Part shown: positions 1-5,788 of the stretch, one piece after another
Position numbering within the stretch: the first letter of the stretch is position 1
Layout of the letters: every line of letters begins with the position of its first letter
Assembly (NCBI GenBank): GCA_020725315.1
Contig: DYFG01000012.1
Coordinates: forward strand, 1-9,113
Reading direction: 5' to 3'
DNA from: Nitrosotalea sp.
GTDB lineage: Archaea; Halobacteriota; Syntropharchaeia; Alkanophagales; Methanospirareceae
Length of the DNA: 9,113 nt
The notes under the pieces: generated by a model
What the model was told of the DNA's origin: nothing
The model's database searches: none
What the model saw: the letters and a program-made list of their open reading frames with translations, nothing else
Made by a program: the position numbers and the translations under genes

Positions 1-2
1 CA

Positions 3-98
3 CGTTTAGGTTTGTATACTATAAGTTGGGTTATGGAGGAGGTTAAATATTTAATGGTTGGCAAAAAATTACATAACATAAAGAATAAGAAAAAATGA
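3..98 (+). CDS. 3' end of an unidentified upstream gene (partial)
   Basis: A reading frame is open from the left edge of the window and ends at TGA (96-98). The visible 31 residues start RLGLYTISWV and finish with a very basic tail (KKLHNIKNKKK). Its stop overlaps the adkA start as ATGA (95-98), the usual arrangement for translationally coupled archaeal genes, which supports a real upstream gene in the same operon. In many archaea adkA follows secY, but this tail does not look like a SecY C-terminus that I recognise, so no product is assigned. An alternative reading is a 14-codon leader ORF starting at ATG 54, which has GGAGGAGG (35-42) in front of it. Thirty-one codons is too little to exclude chance. 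Confidence 0.42.
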   Translation, partial: RLGLYTISWVMEEVKYLMVGKKLHNIKNKKK

Positions 99-679
99 CC
101 TTGATTGTAGTAACCGGAATGCCCGGATCGGGCTCGTCAACGGTGATAAAAGGGGCATTGATCTTGAATGAGAAGGGCGCTGAGTTCACCCTCCTAAACT
201 ATGGCGATGTGATGTTTGAAGTGGCGAGGGATGCAGGGCTTGTAGAGAAGAGAGACGGGATGCGAAAATTGCCAAATGAAAAGCAGCAGGAGATACAAAG
301 ATTAGCCGGTGATAAAATCGTGGAATGGAAGAAGAGCACGAACCTCATCATCGATACGCATTGCACGATAAAGACCCCGTCGGGGTACCTTCCGGGATTG
401 CCGGACTATGTATTGAGAGAGATAAAGCCCGACCAGTTCGTGCTGATAGAAGCAAATCCAGACGAGATACTCGCACGGAGGCAGACTGACAAGACGCGAG
501 AGCGGGATGTTGAGGATGAAAAGGGCATAGAGGAGCATCAATTCATGAACCGTGCGATTTCAATGGCGTATGCCTGTCTGACTGGTGCGCCGGTGAAGAT
601 AATACAGAATCACGACGGGGAGGTGGAGAAAGCAGCGAAGGAGTTTTTTGAGTTGATGAAGGTGTTGCCCAAGGCTTAA
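95..679 (+). CDS. adkA: Archaeal adenylate kinase (AdkA family)
   Basis: Cytosolic enzyme that interconverts ATP + AMP and 2 ADP, keeping adenylate pools balanced. The 194-residue length is normal for the archaeal AdkA family, which is distinct from bacterial Adk. The P-loop is at residues 8-16 (GMPGSGSST). A small residue sits where other kinases have the P-loop lysine, as I recall for methanogen AdkA proteins (GVPGVGGTT-like), so this is not a defect. Further family signatures are NYGDVMFEVA (35-44), DTHCTIKTPSGYLPGLP (87-103), an Arg-rich lid segment ARRQTDKTRERD (127-138) and EEHQFMNRAISMAY (146-159). The start is set by MTLIVVTG, which leaves only the first beta strand before the P-loop. 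No Shine-Dalgarno lies just upstream, but the start overlaps the preceding stop as ATGA, so translation is probably coupled. Confidence 0.95.
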   Translation: MTLIVVTGMPGSGSSTVIKGALILNEKGAEFTLLNYGDVMFEVARDAGLVEKRDGMRKLPNEKQQEIQRLAGDKIVEWKKSTNLIIDTHCTIKTPSGYLPGLPDYVLREIKPDQFVLIEANPDEILARRQTDKTRERDVEDEKGIEEHQFMNRAISMAYACLTGAPVKIIQNHDGEVEKAAKEFFELMKVLPKA

Positions 680-790
680 TGATGGTTGCTGAGCCGAACA
701 TCGTTACCATATAATTTGTAAGGACAAAACAGTTTTAAGTTTACAATACCCTCCATTTAAACACCCCCAATGGCACAATTTCACATAACT

Positions 791-808
791 TTGATTTTTT
801 GATTTTTC
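791..808 (+). terminator. T-rich tract, candidate archaeal terminator for adkA
   Basis: Two T runs (795-800 and 803-807) lie about 115 nt after the adkA stop in the convergent gap. Archaeal RNA polymerase commonly terminates in oligo-T stretches without a strong hairpin. The rest of the 680-854 gap is AT-rich and contains no ORF or RNA gene that I can support. Confidence 0.35.
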
Positions 809-818
809 TAATACAGTT

Positions 819-836
819 AAAAAGTTTCTCTGAAAC
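819..836 (-). terminator. Hairpin plus T run, terminator of the Hsp20 gene
   Basis: Read on the minus strand, GTTTC-AGA-GAAAC forms a 5-bp stem (836-824) followed directly by TTTTT (823-819). It begins about 19 nt after the stop codon of the Hsp20-family gene. The position and the hairpin-plus-U shape fit a transcription terminator. The stem is short, so the T run may be the active part. Confidence 0.45.
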
Positions 837-854
837 ATCCACGTCTCGCTTCAC

Positions 855-1499
855 TCACTCCAACGGTATAGCCGTCTTCTCCTTCTCTAATTCTCGTTCT
901 TTCTTCTTTATCCTCACGCTGAGTACACCGTTTTTATACCTTGCAATTGCCGTTTCAGGCTTTACAGGCGTCTTGAACGGTACTTCCTTAAAGAACCTTC
1001 TCTCGTCTTCAGTTTTTATCTCCAGCCTGTCAGCAGTCGCATGCAATCGTATATCCTTCTTCTCGACACCGGGCAATTCAGCTATGACTTCGTAAGCATC
1101 CTCATGGTCAATTACATCTATTAACGGTTCGCGTTCACCATTCGGAAAAGGCTCTATTCCTTTATACGAGGCTTTGATATTCCCAAATTCCTTTATCTCC
1201 GGCTCCTTTCCCGGTTCCTTGGTGTAGGAGAACCCGTAGATGAACGGTCCGTATCTTTTTATTTTACGCCCCGGCGTCTTCTCCTCCGTTATAAAACCCT
1301 TGAGCTCCTCCGGTATTTCTTCTTCTAACTTCCTCGCCATCTCTTCAAAAGGGTCTCCTAACCACCCTTCCATATCCTGCGGCTCCCTTTTCGTCATCCT
1401 CTCTCTGGATAGCGCTGGCTGTTCCTTCATCTCCTCGAAGATCCGCTCCATATACCACTCCAACAGATCAAAGATAGAAGGGCGCTTTCTTTTCTCCAT
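855..1499 (-). CDS. Hsp20/alpha-crystallin family small heat-shock protein with long N-terminal arm
   Basis: ATP-independent holdase chaperone that binds unfolding proteins, normally as a large oligomer in the cytosol. The alpha-crystallin domain spans about residues 125-200 of 214. It starts at IDVIDHEDAYEVIAELPGV (127-145) and ends with the signature ARYKNGVLSVRI (186-197). The tail has Ile-Pro-Leu (211-213), a loose match to the C-terminal I-x-I motif that docks subunits. The N-terminal arm of about 124 residues is longer than in typical archaeal sHSPs of about 150 residues; it is highly charged, with aromatic patches (GPFIYGFSYTKEPG, 84-97). It lies 40 nt downstream of the unknown-function gene on the same strand. 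A TATA-like box 26 nt before the ATG, with no Shine-Dalgarno, suggests its own leaderless transcript. No heat-shock operator was recognised. Confidence 0.9.
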   Translation of the reverse strand: MEKRKRPSIFDLLEWYMERIFEEMKEQPALSRERMTKREPQDMEGWLGDPFEEMARKLEEEIPEELKGFITEEKTPGRKIKRYGPFIYGFSYTKEPGKEPEIKEFGNIKASYKGIEPFPNGEREPLIDVIDHEDAYEVIAELPGVEKKDIRLHATADRLEIKTEDERRFFKEVPFKTPVKPETAIARYKNGVLSVRIKKKERELEKEKTAIPLE

Positions 1500-1521
1500 A
1501 TTTTATCGTTTTAAATTCAGC

Positions 1522-1530
1522 ATTAAAAAG
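1522..1530 (-). promoter_or_regulatory. TATA-like box of the Hsp20 gene
   Basis: Minus-strand CTTTTTAAT is centred about 26-27 nt before the ATG at 1499, the usual distance from TATA box to transcription start in archaea. Transcription would begin at or next to the start codon, giving a leaderless mRNA. That agrees with the lack of a Shine-Dalgarno before this ATG. This is a sequence match only. Confidence 0.33.
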
Positions 1531-1539
1531 GTTCGAGCA

Positions 1540-2385
1540 TTAATTCCCACAGTTCTTACTCACCACTTTTACCGGTGCTTCCCCTTTTATATGCGTTACG
1601 AGCGCCATCAACTCGTCAAGCTTCTCAACGCTCCCTTCAACGCAAATAACGACGGAGCCCTCTCCACCATCTACGCCTCCTGCTCCTATCGGGAATGCAT
1701 CCTCAGCTCCTAATATCTTTAAAGCTTCAATCTCAGTGATTACCTTGCCGTGCACGGGCATCAGTCCCACTGGCAAACCTATCGATTTGTGGAACTTTTC
1801 AATCCCCACTCGCTTTGCAGCTTCAGTAATGGAATAGGGTATTGTCTTCTCAATGCCGATGGGTATTACGAATTTCACGCCGCGCGCCATAACGGTACCG
1901 AGTGCAGAACCTATCGTGCCACCTGAAGGATTTGCCATGAAGACACCGGCAGTTCCCGTTGCATCCAACGCATTTGCACCCTTTATGAGCACGTCGTCCG
2001 CAGATAGATTTTCTATCGCGTTTTCCATGCTCTCCTCGCTAATCTTTCCATTCTTGAGTACCAGCTCTTTCTCCCTCTCCTCCTTAGGAACCACGCACGT
2101 ACCACTGTCCGTTATGACACCTGCTGCGTATCTCCGCTTATCTATTAACGGGGCTTCGCCCCGTTGACCCCAAAAACCCTGTAAGGGTTTATTGTTCTCC
2201 GATCCAGGCACGTCATTCAAGATCTCCTCGACCACATAAGCGTTTGTCGTCCCCAGTGTTATTACGATCGTTCCGAGCTTCAATGCTCGCTGCACTTCTT
2301 CCAAATTCCTTACACCCTTTGCAATGAGCCGTTTCGATTCGGAAGGCGTAAGTGTAATCAAAATTTTTCCCTTTTCTCTTGCCAT
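1540..2385 (-). CDS. Conserved-looking protein of unknown function in the hom operon
   Basis: The 281-residue protein is soluble, with no signal peptide or membrane helix, and I cannot assign a function. The N-terminus (ILITLTPSESKRLIAKGV, 8-25, then LGTIVITLGTTNAYVVEEIL, 37-56) and the glycine-rich stretches at 135-163 (KGANALDATGTAGVF, ANPSGGTIGSALG) and 232-246 (PIGAGGVDGGEGSVV) suggest an alpha/beta fold with phosphate- or nucleotide-binding loops. A resemblance to ISOCOT-type folds is only an impression. Residues about 60-80 are encoded by a double-hairpin DNA element and read like an insertion. The gene starts 16 nt after the hom stop. The Shine-Dalgarno AGAGGTG overlaps the end of hom, so the two are surely cotranscribed, which suggests a link to homoserine, threonine or methionine metabolism. 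A conserved role is inferred from protein-like composition and operon position. Confidence 0.8.
   Translation of the reverse strand: MAREKGKILITLTPSESKRLIAKGVRNLEEVQRALKLGTIVITLGTTNAYVVEEILNDVPGSENNKPLQGFWGQRGEAPLIDKRRYAAGVITDSGTCVVPKEEREKELVLKNGKISEESMENAIENLSADDVLIKGANALDATGTAGVFMANPSGGTIGSALGTVMARGVKFVIPIGIEKTIPYSITEAAKRVGIEKFHKSIGLPVGLMPVHGKVITEIEALKILGAEDAFPIGAGGVDGGEGSVVICVEGSVEKLDELMALVTHIKGEAPVKVVSKNCGN
2147..2190. repeat. Double-hairpin palindromic element inside a coding sequence
   Basis: There are two perfect inverted repeats in tandem. The first is AACGGGGC-TTC-GCCCCGTT (2147-2165), an 8-bp stem with a 3-nt loop that reads as GAA on the coding strand. The second is AAACCCT-GTA-AGGGTTT (2174-2190), a 7-bp stem with a 3-nt loop. 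They are separated by 8 nt (2166-2173). TATT occurs on both edges (2143-2146 and 2190-2193), though this may be chance in AT-rich sequence. The block is read in frame by the unknown-function gene, giving residues such as KPLQGFWGQRGEAPL. Compact paired palindromes of this kind resemble REP- or RPE-type repeats. No second copy was seen in this window. Confidence 0.6.
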
Positions 2386-2401
2386 AACTCTACCTGCACC
2401 T

Positions 2402-3415
2402 CTATCTGTAAATGCTTATGATATCGGAGAGAATAGCACTTGCTGCTTCAATAGGACCTGCTCCTTTTCCGATGACCGTGATATCGCCAGCCAGGTCTGT
2501 TCTTATGGTTGCAACGTTCATCGTGCCTCCGACATTAAGTGGGTCGTCCTTTGGAACCAACCGTGGCGCCACTTTCAGGCACCCCTCCCGGTCCACCTCT
2601 CCGATCAATTTTATCACGTATCCTGCATCATCAGCCAGCTTTAATGCGTCCGGTGTGATCTCCATGATGCCGGTTACCTCGACATCCTTGCACGTTGCAT
2701 ACCGATCGAAGATGGAATTTGCTAAGATCACGAGTTTCACCGCGGTATCTATGCCCTCGACGTCTTTGGAAGGATCAGCCTCAGCGATTCCTATCTCCTG
2801 CGCCTCCTTTAAGACGTGCTCGTAGGGCAGCCCTTCTTCTGCCATTCTCGTGAGAATATAGTTGCACGTGCCATTCAAAATACCCGTTATTGAGAGAATC
2901 GCATTGCCTGCGAGATTCTCCCTTACAAATGATAGTATGTGCATAGCACCACCAACCGTTGCTTCAAATCGTAGTTCCTTCTCCCTCTTCGCTGCTAGTT
3001 CCATCAACTTTTTATACTCGACCGCCAGAGGACCTTTATTCGAAGTTACCACGTGCTTGCCTGACTCCAGTGCGGTAATTATATGCGTTAATCCAGGCTC
3101 CCCATCCTCGATATTTGTCGGCGTCGCCTCCACCATAACCTCGTGCTCCACTTCTTTTATGACATTCACGCTCGTCATATCCTCCCTCTTTTCCCGTTTC
3201 TTATCCCCTGTACGGAGCCCCATTATAGCCTCTTCACTCAGCCCATCCTCATCTACAATAATACCCCTCAAATCAGCTATGCCCACAATTTTTATATTCA
3301 ACCCGTATTTTCTCGCTATCTCCTCTCTTTTCCTCCTGATCACCTCCGCTACGCCGCCTCCTACATTTCCAAAACCAATTATCGAAATTCTTACCGTTTT
3401 TATGCCTGTCTTCAT
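2402..3415 (-). CDS. hom: Homoserine dehydrogenase, short form without ACT domain
   Basis: Catalyses NAD(P)H-dependent reduction of aspartate-semialdehyde to homoserine, the branch point to threonine and methionine. An N-terminal Rossmann fold has GFGNVGGGV (14-22), followed by TSNKGPLA (124-131) with the conserved Lys127. The substrate domain has GILNGTCNYILT (178-189). The active-site set also found in the yeast enzyme is complete with the same spacing: Glu212, Asp218, Asp223, Lys227. At 337 residues it ends after the catalytic core and lacks the C-terminal ACT domain of longer forms. The start at 3415 was chosen because AGAGGGG (3430-3424) lies 8 nt upstream. ATG 3421 (2 nt from the same site) and ATG 3442 (no ribosome site) are less likely. 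It follows the ACT-domain gene closely and precedes the unknown-function gene by 16 nt. Confidence 0.95.
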   Translation of the reverse strand: MKTGIKTVRISIIGFGNVGGGVAEVIRRKREEIARKYGLNIKIVGIADLRGIIVDEDGLSEEAIMGLRTGDKKREKREDMTSVNVIKEVEHEVMVEATPTNIEDGEPGLTHIITALESGKHVVTSNKGPLAVEYKKLMELAAKREKELRFEATVGGAMHILSFVRENLAGNAILSITGILNGTCNYILTRMAEEGLPYEHVLKEAQEIGIAEADPSKDVEGIDTAVKLVILANSIFDRYATCKDVEVTGIMEITPDALKLADDAGYVIKLIGEVDREGCLKVAPRLVPKDDPLNVGGTMNVATIRTDLAGDITVIGKGAGPIEAASAILSDIISIYR

Positions 3416-3423
3416 TCTCATAT

Positions 3424-3430
3424 CCCCTCT
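3424..3430 (-). promoter_or_regulatory. Ribosome binding site deciding the hom start
   Basis: Minus-strand AGAGGGG is 8 nt before ATG 3415, good spacing. Three in-frame ATGs exist (3442, 3421, 3415), and only the last is properly spaced. The longer forms would add residues before the first beta strand that the family does not need. Confidence 0.6.
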
Positions 3431-3453
3431 TGCGTTCTTCATTCTGAATTAAA

Positions 3454-3945
3454 TTAAATAGGCGTGATAATCAGGATGCCCTTTTTGTTCACCGTACGTT
3501 TTAAGATCTGCAAAGCTTCTTCTAATTCCTTTTTACCAATTGCGCTCAGTGTAACCGAAGCAGAGGATTTCTTAGCCACACCGGGCATGGAGACCGAGAG
3601 CCCAACAACCTCTGCAAATCCCGTACTGTCTATACTATCTATCGTATCCCGTACATCAGAATGCATGATATGCCCAATGAGTAGAACGACCATTGACTCC
3701 TTCAGGCGCTCCTTCCCTATTCTTACCACCTTCACGCCCCGTTCCTTCAACCTTTCTACTACTCTATCCAATCTCTTTTCTTCCAGCTCAAAGACAAATT
3801 GAACGGGTATTCTCCCTGACGGGGTTTTTTTATCCCTTTGATGCAGCACGCTGAGAATATTCCCACCAAAATCTGATACGGGCTCCAATGCGAGCACTAA
3901 CTGACCCGGGATATCTTGTAATTCGATATCCATTGATATCTTCAT
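3454..3945 (-). CDS. Stand-alone ACT-domain protein, probable amino-acid sensor for homoserine dehydrogenase
   Basis: The 163-residue cytosolic protein appears to be two ACT-like modules and nothing else. The first is at about residues 4-75 (IELQDIPGQL at 7-16, then DFGGNILSV at 25-33). The second is at about 86-160 (VVLLIGHI at 86-93, TGFAEVVGLSVSMPG at 108-122, SASVTLSAIG at 128-137). ACT domains bind amino acids and control linked enzymes. No catalytic domain is present. It is the first gene of the set with hom and the unknown-function gene, 38 nt before the chosen hom start. Since hom lacks its own ACT domain, a trans-acting regulatory subunit is a reasonable inference; the ligand could be threonine or methionine but is not shown by the sequence. 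The start at 3945 is set by AGAGGTGG (3960-3953), 7 nt upstream. The frame stays open to ATG 4014 without a better ribosome site. Confidence 0.85.
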   Translation of the reverse strand: MKISMDIELQDIPGQLVLALEPVSDFGGNILSVLHQRDKKTPSGRIPVQFVFELEEKRLDRVVERLKERGVKVVRIGKERLKESMVVLLIGHIMHSDVRDTIDSIDSTGFAEVVGLSVSMPGVAKKSSASVTLSAIGKKELEEALQILKRTVNKKGILIITPI

Positions 3946-3952
3946 GATAATG

Positions 3953-3960
3953 CCACCTCT
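3953..3960 (-). promoter_or_regulatory. Ribosome binding site of the ACT-domain gene
   Basis: Minus-strand AGAGGTGG is 7 nt before ATG 3945 and matches the anti-Shine-Dalgarno well. It supports the shorter 163-residue form over the ATG at 4014, whose extra 23 residues run through the promoter region. Confidence 0.65.
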
Positions 3961-3988
3961 GCGTCTTGGTAATGATAAGGAAAGGTGA

Positions 3989-3996
3989 ATATAAAA
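3989..3996 (-). promoter_or_regulatory. TATA box of the ACT-hom-unknown operon
   Basis: Minus-strand TTTTATAT is preceded by TATCC. It would place the transcript start near 3965-3968, with a leader of about 20-25 nt carrying the Shine-Dalgarno before ATG 3945. It lies in the 106-nt gap after metG, so the operon can be transcribed separately from metG. Confidence 0.5.
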
Positions 3997-4019
3997 GGAT
4001 AACAATCGTTGCAATCAGA

Positions 4020-4031
4020 ATTGAATTCAAT
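4020..4031. promoter_or_regulatory. 12-bp perfect palindrome upstream of the operon TATA box
   Basis: ATTGAATTCAAT is a perfect 12-bp palindrome lying 24 nt upstream of the TATA box at 3989-3996. A dimeric transcription factor could bind there, or it may be a chance AT-rich palindrome. It has no T run after it, so it does not look like a metG terminator. Confidence 0.2.
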
Positions 4032-4051
4032 ACCTTCAGGATCGCGTGCAT

Positions 4052-5680
4052 TCACACCTCCACACGCTCGAACAATTTACCTGGCTTCTTTAACGCTTGA
4101 CCACTTTTTATTGGCACCATCATCTCATCGAGCTTCACCGAATGCAGATCACCCTCCATACCAAGCTGCTCCCACACCTCTTCCATCTTATCAGGCATTA
4201 CCGCATCCAGTGAGATACAAACCGCTTTTAGTATTTGTAGCACGTTCTTTACTATTTCCCCAGACCGCTCCCTGCCTTGAACTCCCTCCTTTATCAACCG
4301 CCATGGTTCTTCTCGTTGAAAATAACTGTTCCCAAAATCCGCGAGCTTCATCACTGCATCAACGAGCTTCTTGAATTCGTAGTCTTCCACTGCTCTTATC
4401 ACTTCCTCCCTCGTCTTCTCTATCTCAACAAAGACCTCTTCTTCGACATCGCCATCGGGAACCACGCCAAAATTCTTAGAGGCAAATGATAGAACGCGGT
4501 GAACGAGGTTCCCGAGAATCGCCACCAACTCGTTGTTCACACGCATGAAAAATGAGTTCCATGAGAAATCCAGCTCCTTCGTGTGGCTTGAGTGCGAGAC
4601 TAAATAATACCTTAACGTATCGGGATGGAACCGTTCTAAAAATTCTGTTGTCCATACCACGTTCCCTCTGCTCTTTGAGAACGTCTTACCATCTATTTTC
4701 ACCATACCAGAGGCAACGACCGCATCAGGCAACGAATAACCCGCTCCTTTAAGCATTGCAGGCCAGAATATGCAGTGGTGGTATATAATATCCGTGCCTA
4801 TGAAATGCACAATAGCGGTTTTATCCTCTTTCCAATACTTGCTCCATTCCGTCTCATCTACTCCTTTTCCTCTGATGAGCTCTTCCGTGAAGGATATATA
4901 GCCAATCGGTGCGTCAACCCAGACATAAACAACCAGGTCATCACGACCTGGAAAGTTCACGCCCCATTCCAGATTCCTCGTTATACACCAATCCCTTAGT
5001 TCTTTCTTCACCCATTCCTTCGCATAGTTCTTAGCATTCATCGTGCCATCCATTGTATCTAGATATGAGCTGAGGAACTCAGCAAAGGACGAGAGATTGA
5101 AGAAGAAATGCTCCTGTTCCCTGAACTCCGCATTGCTTCCACATATCTTGCATCTCGGCTCTCGTATCTCGCCAGGTTCAAGATGCTTACCACAGCCCTG
5201 GTCACACTCATCACCTCGTGCAATCTCACCGCAGAAAGGACATATCCCCTCTACATATCGATCGGGTAGAAAACGCCCGCAGGGAGTGCAAAATGCCTGT
5301 TTTATTCTCTTCTTATAAACATACCCATTCTCTATCAACTTCTTCACTATCTCTTCCGTCCTTCTATGATTCTTCTCAGAATCTGTCCTCCCATAATAGT
5401 CAAAATTCACATTGAGTCCTTTGAAAACTCGCTTGAAATGCTCATGATATCGCTCAACAACCGCTTCAGGAGTGATGCCCTGCGCTTCTGCACTCAGCAC
5501 AATCGGTGTTCCATGAGTATCAGAACCGCTGATAAAGATGACCTCGTAGCCCATCTTCCGGAGCATCCGCACGTATATGTCAGCGGGGACATAAGTCCTT
5601 AGGTGTCCTATATGACACTCACCATTAACATAAGGCAATGCAGAAGTTACCAAGACCGGCATCTCAACGGGGATCTTCAT
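4052..5680 (-). CDS. metG: Methionyl-tRNA synthetase, archaeal type, without C-terminal tRNA-binding domain
   Basis: Charges tRNA-Met with methionine for initiation and elongation. It is a class I synthetase: HIGH at 23-26 after LVTSALPYVNGEC, SGSDTHGTP (51-59), and the KMSKS loop as TFSKS (333-337). The zinc insertion has four cysteine pairs: Cys131/134, 147/150, 159/163 and 177/180, as in archaeal enzymes that bind two zinc ions. The anticodon-binding helical domain includes NNELVAILGNLVHR (382-395) and the anticodon-contact motif QREEPW with Trp460. The protein ends at residue 542 after this domain, so the EMAP/Trbp111-like domain found at the C-terminus of many MetRS is missing and may be encoded elsewhere. 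It is transcribed divergently from atpA. The start at 5680 has no clear Shine-Dalgarno; Met7 (5662) is an alternative. Confidence 0.97.
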   Translation of the reverse strand: MKIPVEMPVLVTSALPYVNGECHIGHLRTYVPADIYVRMLRKMGYEVIFISGSDTHGTPIVLSAEAQGITPEAVVERYHEHFKRVFKGLNVNFDYYGRTDSEKNHRRTEEIVKKLIENGYVYKKRIKQAFCTPCGRFLPDRYVEGICPFCGEIARGDECDQGCGKHLEPGEIREPRCKICGSNAEFREQEHFFFNLSSFAEFLSSYLDTMDGTMNAKNYAKEWVKKELRDWCITRNLEWGVNFPGRDDLVVYVWVDAPIGYISFTEELIRGKGVDETEWSKYWKEDKTAIVHFIGTDIIYHHCIFWPAMLKGAGYSLPDAVVASGMVKIDGKTFSKSRGNVVWTTEFLERFHPDTLRYYLVSHSSHTKELDFSWNSFFMRVNNELVAILGNLVHRVLSFASKNFGVVPDGDVEEEVFVEIEKTREEVIRAVEDYEFKKLVDAVMKLADFGNSYFQREEPWRLIKEGVQGRERSGEIVKNVLQILKAVCISLDAVMPDKMEEVWEQLGMEGDLHSVKLDEMMVPIKSGQALKKPGKLFERVEV

Positions 5681-5730
5681 TTCTTGTTAAGGTTATCGCA
5701 CTAGCTTTACAACCGAGAAAGAGGATTGGA

Positions 5731-5738
5731 TTTATAAT
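5731..5738. promoter_or_regulatory. TATA box between metG and atpA, possibly shared
   Basis: TTTATAAT on the plus strand reads ATTATAAA on the minus strand. It sits at the exact middle of the 108-nt gap (5681-5788). For atpA it predicts a transcript start near 5760-5763 and a leader of about 27 nt containing the ribosome site at 5775-5781. For metG it predicts a start near 5705-5708. No other convincing TATA box is seen in the gap. Confidence 0.45.
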
Positions 5739-5774
5739 ACTTTTACTTTAAGAGATAGGAAGTAGTTTAGTAAT

Positions 5775-5781
5775 GGTGGGG
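5775..5781 (+). promoter_or_regulatory. Ribosome binding site of atpA
   Basis: GGTGGGG lies 7 nt before ATG 5789 and supports this start. The first residues, MGEEGVIEKIAGPLVVAD, align with the usual N-terminus of A subunits. Confidence 0.6.
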
Positions 5782-5788
5782 TAGAAAA

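Noticed and set aside
680..854. Possible small RNA gene in the convergent gap
   Set aside because: Only T-rich tracts and a short terminator-like hairpin are visible; there is no promoter plus structured GC-rich core.
1240..1713. 157-codon plus-strand frame across the Hsp20 gene and the end of the unknown gene
   Set aside because: It is antisense to two genes, has no ribosome site and no recognisable protein features.
2166..2173. Possible factor-independent terminator at the double hairpin
   Set aside because: It lies within an intact coding sequence and neither hairpin is followed by a T run after the second stem on the coding strand, so termination there is unlikely.
2862..3452. 196-codon plus-strand frame opposite hom
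   Set aside because: It lies entirely antisense to a clear homoserine dehydrogenase with an intact active site, and its Ser/Pro/Ile-rich composition is that of an antisense shadow.
5681..5788. T-box or S-box type riboswitch before metG
   Set aside because: The gap is only 108 nt, with a predicted metG leader of about 25 nt, and none of the conserved elements is present; these classes are also essentially bacterial.
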